From Heterocephalus glaber (taxonomy: Eukaryota > Chordata > Mammalia > Rodentia > Bathyergidae): DNA of 64,000 nucleotides. Below, piece by piece: positions 10,800 through 23,128 of the stretch. The translations under genes and the position numbers were made by a program. Numbering within the stretch: position 1 is the stretch's first letter; the number at the start of each line of letters is the position of its first letter. The stretch spans positions 31,875,821-31,939,820 of the forward strand of contig NW_004624734.1 of assembly GCF_000247695.1 (NCBI RefSeq), in the 5' to 3' direction. The notes beneath the pieces are model-generated. The model was given only the letters and a program-made list of their open reading frames with translations. It was not told where the DNA came from and did not search any database.

Positions 10800-11184
10800 G
10801 TTAATTATCTCAGATATGTTACAGCAATTGAAGCAATCACACACACACATACAAATACACAGAGTTGATGGAGTTTAACTATATTGTAAATAAATACAAA
10901 AATGTACTATACTGATTAATTGTAAATCCACCTGATTGATATCATGGAAGATAAAAAACCTAATTAGCTAAGTCTCAATAAAAACCTTCACAAAACTGGT
11001 GAATAGGACTGAAAAATTTTTCATTATTATGCCCAGCCAACTATTGTTACATTTAGGACAGTTATAGTTACATCAGGTTTACCTCCATTAAAGCCAAGTA
11101 ACGAACAGATCATAGAAACAAACCTTTGAAATCATAAACTATTATTTTTAAAAATAAAGCATAAGAAAATTGCTCTTAAGAAAA
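10800..11184. other. Unassigned AT-rich sequence before the L1
   Basis: AT-rich with a short CA-rich patch at about 10,838-10,860; no gene seen. Confidence 0.45.
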
Positions 11185-12752
11185 CATTAGAGACTTCCAG
11201 GAAGAAGGCAGAGTGGTGAACAGTAGAAAAACAGCCTAAGATTTGATGTCCAGATGCTGGAATACAGCAACACATGAGGAAGAGAAAAAGGAGGGAAGTG
11301 GTCCCTGGGACCCAGCAAGGATCTGAAGTGAGAATTCAAGGCGACAGAGAGAGCAAAGAGACTTCAGTGAAGAAGAAGGTGACAAGTGGTGCTTACTCCT
11401 TGAGCCCTGACTCACTGCATGGGAGGGGTGGATCAAACTTGCAGACACACAGTGACTACTGATGACCCTAGAGGCCACCATGGAGAAATGCACCCATGGA
11501 ACAGAGCAGAGGAAACAGCAAACTGTAGTGGCTGGTGAGTTATTCAGGTTTAAATGTCCCCTGGAAAGGGTGATTGGCTGGTAGCCATCTTGGAGAGAGG
11601 CCAATTAAAGTCAGAACTCAGAGCAACTTTGAGCTGGCTCCATCTAGCAGCTTTCAGTGTTAGGGTAAGGCACAAATGAGTTCAAGTTGGGAGGAGGTCA
11701 ACTTCAAGCCAGCAGGAGGAACATGCAGTATTGCAGGCTGAATAAATCAGGTTCCAGCCTCACAGCCAGAAACCAGCCTGAACTTTAGTAGAATTAAAGA
11801 TGCAGGCTTGCTGGAATTCTTGACTACCATGCCAGAAATCTAGGGCTGACTTGCTGGGATTAATCAACACAGATCTGGGCTCTGTCTGTCCATTCTGTCT
11901 ACCAGTGACAGCAGAGTCACACTTTGAAATGGACTTTTTTTCCTTATTTTTTCTTGTTTTTTTTTCTGTTGTTTTGTTTTTTGATCCTTTGTTCATGTTT
12001 TTATATGAGTGTGAATATTGTTTCTAGTTTTATTTTTGGTGTTCTGTGTTTCTTTTTATTTCCTCTATCTCTCTTTTCTTGTCTTCTTCACCAGTTTCCC
12101 AAAGTTCACATAATCATGCTTTGTTCTTCAGCCCTGCTTCTAATCTCTTCCTCTTCTTTTATTTCTCTACTTTTTCCCCTAACCCTTTTAAAATTTTCTC
12201 CCGAGGGTAAAATTGCCACACTGAGGGTGTAGAACTGTATATAATTTTCTGGTTTACTTTAGATTTCATTATATAACCACAAATCTAGTTCATATAGTTA
12301 AAGATAACAAATTAACACTAACTATAGTTTGTCATTTTGTAGGTTGTGCTTGATGTTACTGTTATCACTAATTGTACTACATTAGCCAAGGTGACACAAT
12401 TGTTCTAATCAGTTGTTCTTCTTGGTATGCCAAGACTGAGATTGCCTAAGGATCATAAACAATACTATAGGCCAGTGCCAAAGAAACATGGGCTAGGCCA
12501 AATAGTCATCCCCAATAAAATTGGCATCCCCAACAAATTCTCAACCCCAATAAATTGAAAAGGTAGGATCTTGCAACAGACTCAAAATCCAGAAGCCAGC
12601 TACACCTGGAAGACTTCTTTGAAAAGTAGTCATTTCCTATGGGTTCTAAATACTACCAATAAAGGACATGCCATAAGTAATTTACCAGTATTAACCGGAA
12701 TTAAACTAAAACAACAACAACAAAAAGAAAATGTGAAGACACTTTAGCAAGA

Positions 12753-13890
12753 TGCAACCCCAGATTTCCAGCTCAACAAAGGAAAACCCAGGAGGAAATG
12801 AGGTGGAATAATTTGAAATCCACCCATCTGGACTCTCTGAAGTGCTAAAAGAGAAAGTAACAGAGCAGATAAATGATGCTCTAGAAAAAATCAAATTAGA
12901 AATAATCTCTCAGATAAATACAAAGATGGTGGCCATAAAGAAAGATATTGTTAATGACTCTAGAGCACATATAGATGAAAAAAAGAGAGAGAGAACCTTA
13001 GGAAAATGATGGAAACCATGAATGCCCAACATAAGAAAGGGAATCCATGAAACAGACTCAAACCAATATCCAGGAGATTAAAATTTTCACTGAAAGTAGA
13101 ATGAGCCAATGTGAGGACACAATATCAGATATAGAAGATAGGATTTCAGTCAATGATTATGAAAAGAAGGACTTTTTTTTTGGTACCAGGGATCAAACTC
13201 AGGACCTTGTGCTTGCGAGGCAGGTGGCAGAACCACTGAGCTAAATGCCTGGCCCTAAAAAGACTTCTTAAAAATACCAAGGTACCATGAAAAATCAATC
13301 TAACAGCTGACAGATGATGCAAAGAAGAATAACATAAGATTGACTGGAGTCAATGAAAAAGCTGGAGGTAGCACAAAAGACATAAAAAGCCTGTTCAAAG
13401 AAGTAATAGCAGAAAACATCCCAAGGAGGGAAAAAGAATTTGATATACCAATAAATGAAGTGTAGAGAACTCCAATTAGCCATGATAAAAAAAAAATCTA
13501 CAAAAGCATATAAGAGTCAAGCTTTCAGAGATTAAACATGAGAACAGAATATTAGAAGCTGTTAGAGAAAACAAATCACCTACAAAGGAAAACCCATCAG
13601 AATCACACAAGACTTCTCAACACAAAACCTCAAGTCAAGGAGAGCTTGAAGTACTTCAAGCCCTAAAAGAAAACAACTTCCAACCCAGACTGATGTAACC
13701 CACAAAAACTGTCTTTCAAAAGTGATGAAGAAATAAGATACTTCCATGACAAGAAATACCTGAAGAAATTCAGGACCACCAAACCACCACTCCAAAATTT
13801 TTTGAAGGACATTCTAGAAGGAGATAATGAGGACTACAACTCCACAAACCCCATCAGAATGAATCCACCAGGCAAGGCAAGCAATTAAAC
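12753..13890 (+). pseudogene. L1-1 ORF1 remnant
   Basis: ORF1 encodes the L1 RNA-binding chaperone with a coiled coil, an RRM and a C-terminal domain. Here Lys/Glu-rich segments (for example around 13,047-13,170, with TESRMSQCEDTISDIEDRI) are interrupted by stops, frame changes and an ID insertion at about 13,174-13,256. Start and end are estimated from where coding-like sequence begins and from the ORF2 start near 13,929. Confidence 0.65.
13174..13256 (-). mobile_element. ID SINE in L1-1 ORF1
   Basis: Reverse strand of an ID: T tract, GGTACCAGGGATCAAACTCA, then CACTGAGCTAAATGCCTGGC at the 5' end. Confidence 0.9.
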
Positions 13891-14021
13891 AGAAGGAGAA
13901 AAAAGGAAACCAACAACAGGAAAATAATATGACCAGGATAAGTCAATACATATCAGTTATAATCATTAGTGTAAATAGTCTCATTTCATCAATGAAAAGA
14001 AGCACACTGGCAAAATGGATC

Positions 14022-14037
14022 AAGAATCAAGATCCAA
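14022..14037 (+). repeat. Target-site duplication of nested L1-2 (left copy)
   Basis: AAGAATCAAGATCCAA here and AAGAAGCAAGATCCAA at 17,084-17,099 agree at 15 of 16 positions. Host ORF2 reads on directly after the right copy. Confidence 0.9.
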
Positions 14038-14255
14038 ATTCATTCCTGGAAGCAAGTGTTACTTTGATTCCAAAACCAGGGAAAGACCCAACCAAAAAAG
14101 AGAACTACAGGCCAATCTCCCTAATGAACATCGATGCAAAAATCCTCAATAAGATACTGGGAAACAGAATACAGAGGATCATCAAGAAGATCAGACACCC
14201 TGACCAAGTCAGATTTATCCCAGGGATGCAAGGATGGTTCGACATACATGAATCA

Positions 14256-14342
14256 CTTTTTTTTTTGGTACCGGGGATTGAACTCAGATCCTTGTGCTTG
14301 TGCAGCAGGCAGTGAAACCACTGAGCTAAATCCCCAGCCCTA
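14256..14342 (-). mobile_element. ID SINE in L1-2
   Basis: Reverse-strand ID flanked by ACATACATGAATCA (14,242-14,255) and ACATACATAAATCA (14,343-14,356), a 14-bp duplication with one mismatch. Confidence 0.95.
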
Positions 14343-14481
14343 ACATACATAAATCAATAAATGTAATACACCATGTTAACAGAGTCAAGGACAAAAACCA
14401 TATGATCATCTCAATAGACACAGAAAAAGCATTTGACAAAATTCAACACTCATTCATGATAAAAAAAAAACCCTGCAGAAA

Positions 14482-14894
14482 CTAGAGACATTTATAGCTA
14501 AATGGATGCATACTGAGGCCATACTCTTAAGTGAAATAAATAGGACACACATGTGTAAATAATGAATAGTTTCTCTAGTGTGAGAAACTGAAAGTGTAAA
14601 TAAGGATTAAAATGATTAAAATGAATAATTGATAATCTGAAATAGGAAAAGGTCCAAAGGTGTAGGGGTGGTGGGAAGGGAAGGGGAAAGGGAAGAAGGG
14701 AAAGGAAAAATTATGAGAAAAGAAAAAAAATGGAAATGAAATCTATGTAAATAGGGAAGGGTGGAGGGGGTGAAGGCACACAGGTAATGGGGGAAAAAAA
14801 TAAGAACTAAGATACATCATTTACAGGTACAAGCACCCAATGACAAATGTAAACATATTATATACCTAAAATGTGCCAATAAAAGAATTTTTTT
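14482..14894 (+). mobile_element. Third-level nested L1 3' end (L1-3)
   Basis: About 413 bases of ORF2 end, 3' UTR and A-rich tail. Flanks AAAAACCCTGCAGAAA at 14,466-14,481 and 14,895-14,910 are identical. The sequence parallels 16,668-17,075 of L1-2. Confidence 0.95.
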
Positions 14895-16819
14895 AAAAAC
14901 CCTGCAGAAAACTGGAATAGATGGTCTTTATCTCAACTTGAAAAAGGCTATCTATGAAAAACCAACAGGTAACATTATACTAAATGGTCAAAAACTGAAA
15001 ACCTTCATGTTAAAATCAGGAACAAGACAAGGATGTCCACTATCACCACTCCTATTCACTATAGTTTTGGAAACATTAGCCACAGTAATTAGACAAGAGA
15101 AAGAAATAAAAGCAATAAAGATAGGAAAGGAAGAAGTTAAACTGTCATTATTTGCTGATATGATACTCTACACAGAAGACCCTAAATACTCCGCCAAAAG
15201 ACTTCTAGACTTAATTGACAGATTCAGTAGAGTAGCTGGATACAAGGTCAACACTCAAAAAACAATAGCCTTCTCGTACACAAATAACAGACTCACTGAG
15301 AGAGAAATTGGGAAAACAATCCCTTTCACAATAGCACCCCAAAAACTGAAATATCTAGGAATCAATCTAATGAAGGAAGCAAAAGACCTCTACATTGAGA
15401 ACTACAGCACTCTGAAAAAAGAGATCAAAGAGGATATAAGAAAATGGAGAGACATCTCCTGTTCCTGGGTAGTAAGAACTAATATAGTGAAAATGGCCAT
15501 ACTTCCAAAACTGCTATACAGATTGAAGGCAATCCCGATTGAAATCCCAACAGCATATTTCACAGAACTAAAGAAAACAATCCAAAAGTTCATCTGGAAC
15601 CAGAAGAGACCTAGAATAACAAAAGCAATTCTAGGTCATGGCAGGGGGTATCACAATTCCCAACTTGAAACTGTACTACAAAGCCACTGTGATAAAAACA
15701 GCATACTACTGGCAAAGAAACTGACCTGAGGATCAGTGGAATAGATTAGAAGATGCAGAAACAACTCCAGACACACTCAGCTACCTCACCTTTGACAAAG
15801 GAGCCAACCAACATCACTGGAGGAAAGACAGTCTCTTTAATAAATGGTGTTGGAAAAACTGGATTTCAATTTGCCAAAGATTAAAACTAGACCCCTATCT
15901 TTCACCATGCACTAAACTAAAATCAAAGTGGATTAAAGATCTAAATATTAAAACAGAAACACTAAACTTGCTGGAAGATAAGGTAGGTAAAACCCTCGAA
16001 GACATTGACATAGGAAAGGACTTTATGAAGAAATCCTCAATAGCACGGGAACTAGCAGAAAGAATCAACAACTGGGATCTCATCTTATTAAAAAGCTTCT
16101 ACACTGCAAGAAAAACTACCAACAGAGCTAAGAGACAACCTATAATGTGGGAAAAATTTTTTAGCAGTTGTACCTCGGACAAAGGTCTACTATCTAGAAT
16201 ATATAAAGAATTGAAAAAAATCAGACCCCCTCAAATTCAAAGACCCAATTCAAAAATGGTCATCTCAGATGAAAACAACACTGAGATTCTACCTCACCCC
16301 AGAAAGAACGGCTGCTAACAAGAAATCATCCAATAACAAATGGTGGTGGGGGTTGGGGAGAAAGGGACCCTTCTTTATTGTTGGTGGGAGTGCAGACTGG
16401 TGCAACCACTGTGGAAATCAATATGGAGATACCTCAAACAACTAGGATTGCAAGTCCTATTTGACTCAGCTATTCCTCTACTGGGTATTTCCCCCCCCCA
16501 AATTAAAAGAATCATACCACAGTGATACATGCCCACCCATGTTCATAGTGGCATAGTTTGTAATAGCCAAAATTTGGAAACAGCCCAATTGCCCATCAAC
16601 TGGAGACTGGAAAAAGAAGATGTGGTTTTTTAATAAAATGGAGTACTACTCCACCATAAAGAATGAGAAACTAGAGACATTTATAGCTAAATGGATGCAC
16701 ATTGAGGCCATACTCTTAAGTGAAATAAATAGGACACACAAGTGCAAATACCAAATAGTTTCTCTGGTGTGAAAAACTAAAAGTGTAAATAAGAATCAAA
16801 ATGTATAATTGATATTGTG

Positions 16820-16985
16820 AAATAGGGAGAAAATGTCTAAAGGAGTAGGGGAAGTGGGAGGGGTAGAGAAAAGGAAAGAAAGGAAAAGAAAAAATATGAG
16901 AAAAGGAAAAAATGGAAATAAAGTCTTTGTAAATAGGGAAGGGTGGAGGGGGTGAAAGGAGGGTAGGAGGATGGTGAAAAAAATA
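16820..16985 (+). repeat. Polypurine tract of the L1-2 3' UTR
   Basis: Nearly all-purine sequence rich in GGGAGG, GGGGTAG and AAAGGAAAAG. G-rich polypurine tracts are a regular feature of mammalian L1 3' UTRs; other copies are at about 14,650-14,800, 20,990-21,140 and, reversed, 41,280-41,480, 46,300-46,435 and 63,740-63,880. Confidence 0.75.
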
Positions 16986-19194
16986 ATCAATATACATCAT
17001 GTAAAGGTACAAGATTCCAATGATGAATGTAATTGTATTGTATACCTAAAATGTACCAATAAACTAAATGGAAAAAAAAAAAGAAGAAGCAAGATCCAAC
17101 AATATGCTGCATACAAGAAACACATTTAATTCAAAAAAATTTATAGACAAAGTCAAAGGATGGAAAACAATATTCCATGTGACAGGAACCCAGGAAAAAA
17201 GCAAGGGTAGTTATTCTCTTTGCAGACAAAGTGGATTTCAAGCTAAGACTGATTAAGAGAAAAAAAGAAAGTCACTACATCCTTATAAAGGGAATGACCC
17301 AAGAAGAAGAGGTAACAATCACAAATATATATGCACCAAATTCCAATGCACCCAACTGTATAAAAAAAATTAATGGATGTGAAAAATTAAATAAGCACTA
17401 GTGCAATCATAGTGGGAGACCTCAAAACTCCACAGTCACAAATAGACAGGTCAACTTAGCCAAAAAATCACAAAGAAATAGCAGAACTGACCAAACTTTT
17501 GAACAAATGGACTTAGTAGTTGTCTACAGAGTGTTCCAACTCACAACATCAGAATACACATTCTTCTCAGCTTCACATGGGAATTCTCCAAAACAGACCA
17601 CATACTAGCTCATAGAAAATGCTTAAGTAAATGCAAAGGAATTGAAGTTATTCCATGATATTACCAGACCACAGTGTAATGAAATTGGAAATCAATGAGA
17701 CAAAACCCCACAAAAAATTCATAAACACATGGAAATTAAATAACACCTTCCTGAACAACCAATGGGTCACAGATGAAATTAAAGAAGAAATTAGACAGTT
17801 TCTGCAGTTAAAGGATAATGGCAATACAACATACTGAAACTTATGGGATGCAATGAAAGCAATTCTAAAAGGGAGATTTATAGCAGTGAATTCCCATATC
17901 AGAAAAACAGCAAGCTCAAGTAAACAACTTAATGTTGAAACTCAATGTTCTAGAAAAAGAAAAGCAAGTCAAGCACAAAGATTATACATGGGAGAAAATT
18001 ATAGATTGGAGCAGAAATTAATTCAATGGAGACTAAGAAAATAATTCAAAGAAGCAATGAATCAAAGAGTTGGTTCTTTGAAATGTTACATAAAATTGAC
18101 AAACCCTTAGCCAAATGTATCCAAAAAAAGGAAAGAAAAGACTCAAATCCATGTAATTAGGAATGAAAAGGATGAAATCACAACAGATCCTGCAGAAATC
18201 CAGAAGATCATCAATACCAACTTTGAGAACCTGTATTTTAATAAGATGAAAATCACAGAGAAAATAGGCAGATTCCTAGATACATATGAATTACCAAAGC
18301 TGAATCACAAAGATATAAAAATTCTAAATAAACCAACATTAGTCAATGAAATTGAAGGTGTAATTAAAAACCCACCAACAAAGAAAAGCCCAGGTCCTGA
18401 TGGGTTCACTTCTGAATTCTACAAGAAATTTAGAGAAGATCTAATGCTGCTACTTCTCAAACTCTTTAATGAAATTGAAAGGGAAGCAATATTCTCAAAG
18501 TCATTCCTGGAAGAAAGCCTTACCCTGATAACAAAACCAGAGGATTCAACCAAAAAAAGAGAACTATAGGCCAAACTCCCTAATGAACATAGACACAAAA
18601 ATCTTCAATAAGATACTGGCAAACAGAATGCAACAAATCATCAAGAAGGTTATATACCATGACCAAGTACAATTCATCCCAGGAATTCAGGGATGGTTCA
18701 ACATAAGCAAATCAGTAAATGTAATACACCACATTAACAGAACCAAGGATAAAAACCATATGATCATCTCAATTGATGAAGAAAAACTGTCTCACAAATT
18801 CCAACACCCATTCATGATAAAAATCCTACAGAAAATTAGAATAGATGGTCTTTTCTCAATCTGATAAAAGCCATCAATGACAAACCAATAGCCAACATCA
18901 TACTAAATGGACAAAAACTGAAAGCTTTCACTCTAAAATCAGGAACAAGATAAGGATGTCCACTGTTACCACTCTTATTCAATATAGTTCTGGAAATATT
19001 AGCCAGAGCAATTAGGCAAGAGAGAGAAAAGGAATAAGCATAGGAAAGAAAGTTAAATTATCATTATTTGCAGATGAAATGATACTCTACATAGAAGACC
19101 CCCAAAACTCCACCAAAACACTTCTAGATTTAATTACCAAATTCAGTGGCGTAGCTTGATACAAAGTCAATACTCAAAAATCAATGGTATTCCT

Positions 19195-19282
19195 AAGGGC
19201 CAGGGATGTAGCTCAGTGGCACCCTGCCTCCCTGGCAAGCACAAGGTTCTGAGTTCAATTCCCTGTACCAGAAAAAAAAAAA
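19195..19282 (+). mobile_element. ID SINE in L1-1
   Basis: Full-length ID with GTATTCCT on both sides (19,187-19,194 and 19,283-19,290). Confidence 0.9.
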
Positions 19283-19725
19283 GTATTCCTGAACTAAAAT
19301 CACTAAGAGAAAAAATAGAGATACAATACCTTTCACAATAACATCCCCCCAAAAAATGAAATACCTAGGAATCAATTTAACAAAGGAAGTAAAAGACCTT
19401 TACGTGGAAAACTACAGTTGTTTGAAAAAGGAGATAGAAGAGGATATCAGAAAATGGAAAGATACCCCTTGTTCATGGGTAGGAAAAATCAATATAGTGA
19501 AAATGGTCATATTCCAAAATTGTTACATAGATTTAATACAATCCCAATCAAAATACCAATAGCATATCTCCATGATTTAGAAAAAACAATCCTAAAATTC
19601 ATTTGGAACCAGAGGAGACCTAGAATAGCAAAAGCAATTCTGGGCAACAAACACAAGGCAGGGAGCATCACAATCCCTGACTTGATAATATACTACAAAG
19701 CTACTGTGATAAAACAGCATAGTAC

Positions 19726-19779
19726 CTCGCAAGCGCAAGGACCCGAGTTTGATCCCCGGTACCCCCCAAAAAACAAAAC
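19726..19779 (+). mobile_element. 5'-truncated ID SINE with 15-bp target-site duplication
   Basis: Only the 3' half is present (CTCGCAAGCGCAAGGACCCG to GGTACC and tail). The flanks AAAACAGCATAGTAC at 19,711-19,725 and 19,780-19,794 are identical. Confidence 0.95.
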
Positions 19780-21265
19780 AAAACAGCATAGTACTGGCAA
19801 AAAAAAAAAAGGACCTGAGGCTGAGGACAAATGGAACAGGTTAGAAGATGCACTCACCCACCTTATCTTTGACAAACGAGCCAAATACCTTCCCTGGAAG
19901 AAAGATAGCCTCTTTGATAAATGATGCTGGAAAAACTGGCTTTCCACATACCAAAGATTAAAACTAGACCCATATCTCTCACCATGCACCAAACTAAAAT
20001 CAAAATGGATCAAAGATCTAAATATTAAAACAGAAATACTAAGCTGTTGGAAGATAGATTAGGTAGGAAGATAGATTGGTGTAGGCAAAGACTTATGAAC
20101 AAAACCCTGATCACACAATAAATATCACAAAGAATCAACAACTGGGATCTCACATTATTAAAAAGCTTTTGCACAGCAAAAGAAACCAGCAACAGAGTAA
20201 AAAGACAACCCCCAGTGTGGGAATAAATTTTTGCCAGCTCTTCCTCAGACAAAGGACTAATATCTAGAATATATAAAGAACTCAAAAAAATGAGACTGCC
20301 CCCCAAATTTTAAAGACTCAATCCAAAAATGGGCACCTGAAATGAATAGACACTTCTCAGATGAAGAAGTAGAAATGGCAAATAAATATATAAAAATGCT
20401 CAACCTCACTGGTCATTTAAGACATGCAAATTAAAACAACACTGAGATTCTGTCTCACTCCACAAGAATTGCTATTATCAAGAAATCAACCGATAACAAA
20501 TGCTGATGGAGCTGTGGGGGAAAAGGAACCCTTCTCCACTACTGGTGGGAGTGTAGACTGGTGCAATCACTGAGCAAATCAGTGTGGAGATTTCTTCAAA
20601 AACTAAAGCTAGAGGTTCTATTCAACCTAGCTATTTCCCTTCTTGCTATCTTCTCAAAATAATGAAAAGCATCATATCACAGCAATATCTGCACACCCAC
20701 GTTTATAGGAGCACAGTTTGTAACAGCTAAATCTTGGTAACAGTCTGAATACACATCAACTGATGAATGGGTAAAGAAGATGTGGGGTTTTTTATATAAT
20801 GGAGTAATACTCTGCCACAGAACAGGACAAGCTTGAGACATTTGTAGCTAAATGGATGTACCTTGAGACCATACTCTTAAATGAAATAAATTGGACACAC
20901 ATATTTAAATATCACATTGTTTTTCTGGTGTGAGAAACCAAAAGGGTAAATAAGGACCAAAGTTATAATAGATATTGCAAAATGGGAAAACATTTAAATG
21001 AGAAGGGGAACAAGGGAGGAGAGAGGGGGAAAGGAAGGGAAGGACAAAAAGAAAAGAGAGTAGAAGGAAAAAATGTAAACAAAGCTTTTGTAAATAAGGA
21101 GAGGAAGAAGCTTCAAGGGAGGGGAGTGGGAAAAAAAGAAGCTGCAAGGTATATCATGTACAGGTACAAATTCCCTATGATGAATGTTATCATTATTTGT
21201 ATCTAAAATGTAACAATAAAAAAATAAATAAACATTTCCTCTTTTTTAAAAAAAGAAAAAATTAG

Positions 21266-21400
21266 TAGGGCCAGGCATAGTGGTCTATGACTATAATCCC
21301 TGCACTCAGGAGGGTGAGGGAAGAGGATTGCAGTGAGTTCAAGGCCAGCTTGGGCTACATAGTAAGACCTGTTTCAAAAAAAAAAAAACAAGTTAATGGG
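21266..21400 (+). mobile_element. B1 SINE
   Basis: GGCCAGGCATAGTGGTCTAT through AGTTCAAGGCCAGCTTGGGC to an A tail, directly after the L1-1 tail. Confidence 0.9.
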
Positions 21401-22100
21401 AGCAAAAAAAAGGGTATCTTTTTGTACAGATAATACAATTTGGAAATTTAACATATTGTATTTATTTCAACATCATATCATCCTTTAATTTTTAAACAGT
21501 TTGTGATTTATAAAATGAACATAAAATATTAGGACAACATTGCATTATATAACATATAAGTAACATGGGATGCATGTGGCTTGTGAAGATCATTGTTCAA
21601 GTGGAGTATTTCTCAGCCTGGGCACCATTTTCCCTGTACCCACCCAAGTGGTAGCTGGTTGTGCCATCAGGCTCCGCACACCTCAGGAATGAGAAGCTAA
21701 GGAAATCTGGAATAAGCAAAAAATATGACTGATATTTCCAGTGGAAAATCATAAATTCTTTAGAACATACCTTTCCACAGCATTCGATTCTAACCTTTTA
21801 CTGCCTTTTACATATTTTACAACTCTATAAATGGTAGATAACTTATAGCAAAATAATTCTTGTCTACAGACATGCAAATAAATTCTGCCCAGTGGCCTCA
21901 ACTGACTTGCCTCCCACTATGAGAAGAAACTAGTTTTACCAACATTTTCAAATTAATTTCAAATTTCTGATCTATAAAGTAGATTCACCGTTGGACTTCT
22001 TGCTGTTTTCCCACTAATAAGTTAACAAAAATCCCCATCACATTTCATTTTATATCTGAACAACAGATGTGATTTTATCCTAACAATTTTTTTTCCCTTT
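21401..22100. other. Unassigned intergenic sequence
   Basis: AT-rich; no gene, no repeat that I can name. Confidence 0.45.
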
Positions 22101-22101
22101 T

Positions 22102-22190
22102 GGAGCCAGGGGTGTGGCTCAGTGGTAGAACACTTGCCTAGCATGCACAAGGCCCAGGTTCCATGCCCCCTCCACCGCCACACACACAAA
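22102..22190 (+). mobile_element. ID-like SINE (older form)
   Basis: AGGGGTGTGGCTCAGTGGTA box A and CCCAGGTTCCATGCCCCC box B region, CA-rich end. Confidence 0.85.
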
Positions 22191-22952
22191 AGAAATCCTT
22201 TAACAGAGAGGGGTTGTTATTCTTTGGCTTCCCTCTGCCATTTCCAGATCATATTCTTTCCCCTATACTTAAGAGGAAAAAGAATAGCCAGGTTTTTGAG
22301 GTCCCTGCACCCAATTAATCTTTTCCTCATCCCATGGTCTTATCTACAGGCCTGCCTGTGGCTTCCTGCTCAGTCAGGCAAGATGTTGGCCCATTATTTC
22401 TCTCTACTACAAGCCCTGCCATTATTCTGGGTGACTTCAATGATCAAAAAGGTGATCTCTCACCTACGGCCCTGGCTGCCGCTCGTTGCTCTGATCCCAA
22501 CATCCTCCTCTCTCCTCCCAGAGCAGCCCACTCCTCCCACTCTCCCTTGGGTGTGTCATCCTCTATAACAATTCCATTTCCAGAATCTAATTCAGGCATC
22601 TTTCAACACAAACTCCTCTCCTCCCAACGGGGCTGTGACTGGTTCAGGAACACTACCCCAAACTACAGTGCCTCAGCATACTGGACATTGTAAACTAAAG
22701 GAATCTGAAAAAATGGTAAAAACAGAAAGGTCACTCTCACCTTCCCCTGGTCCTTCTCCCCCAAGATGGATCATTAAAGTTCAAAAGGGACATCCTTATT
22801 TCTGAAGATGAAGAGATAGAGAGATCTGAATAAATAGGCCTTGCTAAATTCCCCCCTAGTTTATAACTATTGAATAATACCCCTATTTTTCCAATCATGT
22901 TTCTCCACTGCTGTCCACACTTCCTCAAGCTTAGTATAAAAAATACATAAAT

Positions 22953-23128
22953 TTGAGCTGGGTGTGGTGGAGCACACCTATAATCTCAGCACTTGGGAGG
23001 TTGAAACAGGAGGATCACTGTGAGTGTGAGGCCAGCCTGGGCAACATAGTAAGTTCAAGGCCAGCCTAAACTATGTAGGGAGTAACTGTCTCAAAAAGCA
23101 AAACAACAAACAAAAACACAAAAACAAA
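22953..23128 (+). mobile_element. B1 SINE with internal partial duplication
   Basis: After the usual GAGGCCAGCCTGGGCAACAT the element repeats AGTTCAAGGCCAGCC before the A-rich end. Similar extended B1s are at 28,376, 29,246 and 40,665, so this is a subfamily trait. Confidence 0.88.

Larger units (their letters stand above)
14041..16772 (+). pseudogene. L1-2 ORF2 remnant (reverse transcriptase and C-terminus)
   Basis: The longest open segment (14,938-15,729, 263 codons) covers the palm and thumb region: [19 protein letters not shown], then [12 protein letters not shown], then [12 protein letters not shown]. In active L1 the palm motif is Phe-Ala-Asp-Asp; here the second Asp codon is missing (15,151-15,162) with frame kept, which removes a metal ligand. 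The C-terminal segments lie at 15,968-16,318 and 16,340-16,525 in other frames. Nested insertions break the region before 14,938. Confidence 0.85.
14038..17083 (+). mobile_element. Nested 5'-truncated L1 (L1-2)
   Basis: It begins within the ORF2 reverse-transcriptase region (TTCATTCCTGGAAGC) and ends in the L1 3' UTR and A tail near 17,075. It carries an ID (14,256-14,342) and a third L1 3' end (14,482-14,894). Net of those it is about 2.5 kb. It is the same family as its host and has long intact frame segments, so it is younger than the host. Confidence 0.93.
13929..20480 (+). pseudogene. L1-1 ORF2 remnant (endonuclease and reverse transcriptase), interrupted
   Basis: ORF2 encodes an AP-like endonuclease and a reverse transcriptase. 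The N-terminus ([14 protein letters not shown]) runs to 14,037, is interrupted by L1-2, and resumes at 17,100 with the endonuclease. Reverse-transcriptase segments follow at 18,246-18,569 (PTKKSPGPDGFTSEFYKKF), 18,583-18,864, then a palm motif at about 19,067-19,081 that reads Phe-Ala-Asp-Glu where L1 has Phe-Ala-Asp-Asp. Many stops and shifts make it inactive. The C-terminal region continues past 19,900 and its end is approximate. Confidence 0.8.
11185..21262 (+). mobile_element. Full-length L1 (host L1-1), split by a nested L1
   Basis: The 5' UTR starts near 11,185 (AAGGCAGAGTGGTGAACAGT). The order is 5' UTR, ORF1 remnant, ORF2 remnant and a 3' UTR with a polypurine tract (about 20,990-21,140), ending in an A-rich tail near 21,262. 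A second L1 (14,038-17,083) interrupts ORF2; without it the element is about 7 kb, a full L1 length. The same 5' UTR appears reversed at 46,680-47,225. ID SINEs sit at about 13,174, 19,195 and 19,726. All frames are broken, so it is not autonomous. Confidence 0.9.

Noticed and set aside
11924..12232. 102-codon Phe/Leu/Ser-rich frame resembling a membrane protein
   Set aside because: It is a T-rich stretch in the L1 5' UTR; hydrophobicity follows from TTT/CTT codons.
14938..15729. 263-codon frame as a functional host gene
   Set aside because: It is the reverse-transcriptase part of an L1 with a lost catalytic residue, 5' truncation and nested insertions.
16716..17012. Minus-strand Phe/Pro/Ser-rich frames
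   Set aside because: They are the complement of the L1 3' UTR polypurine tract; the same artefact recurs at 21,000, 41,400, 46,300 and 63,730.
22122..22693. Overlapping frames of 148 and 119 codons
   Set aside because: They start in a SINE and run through what looks like an old LINE; frames shift and no gene structure is present.
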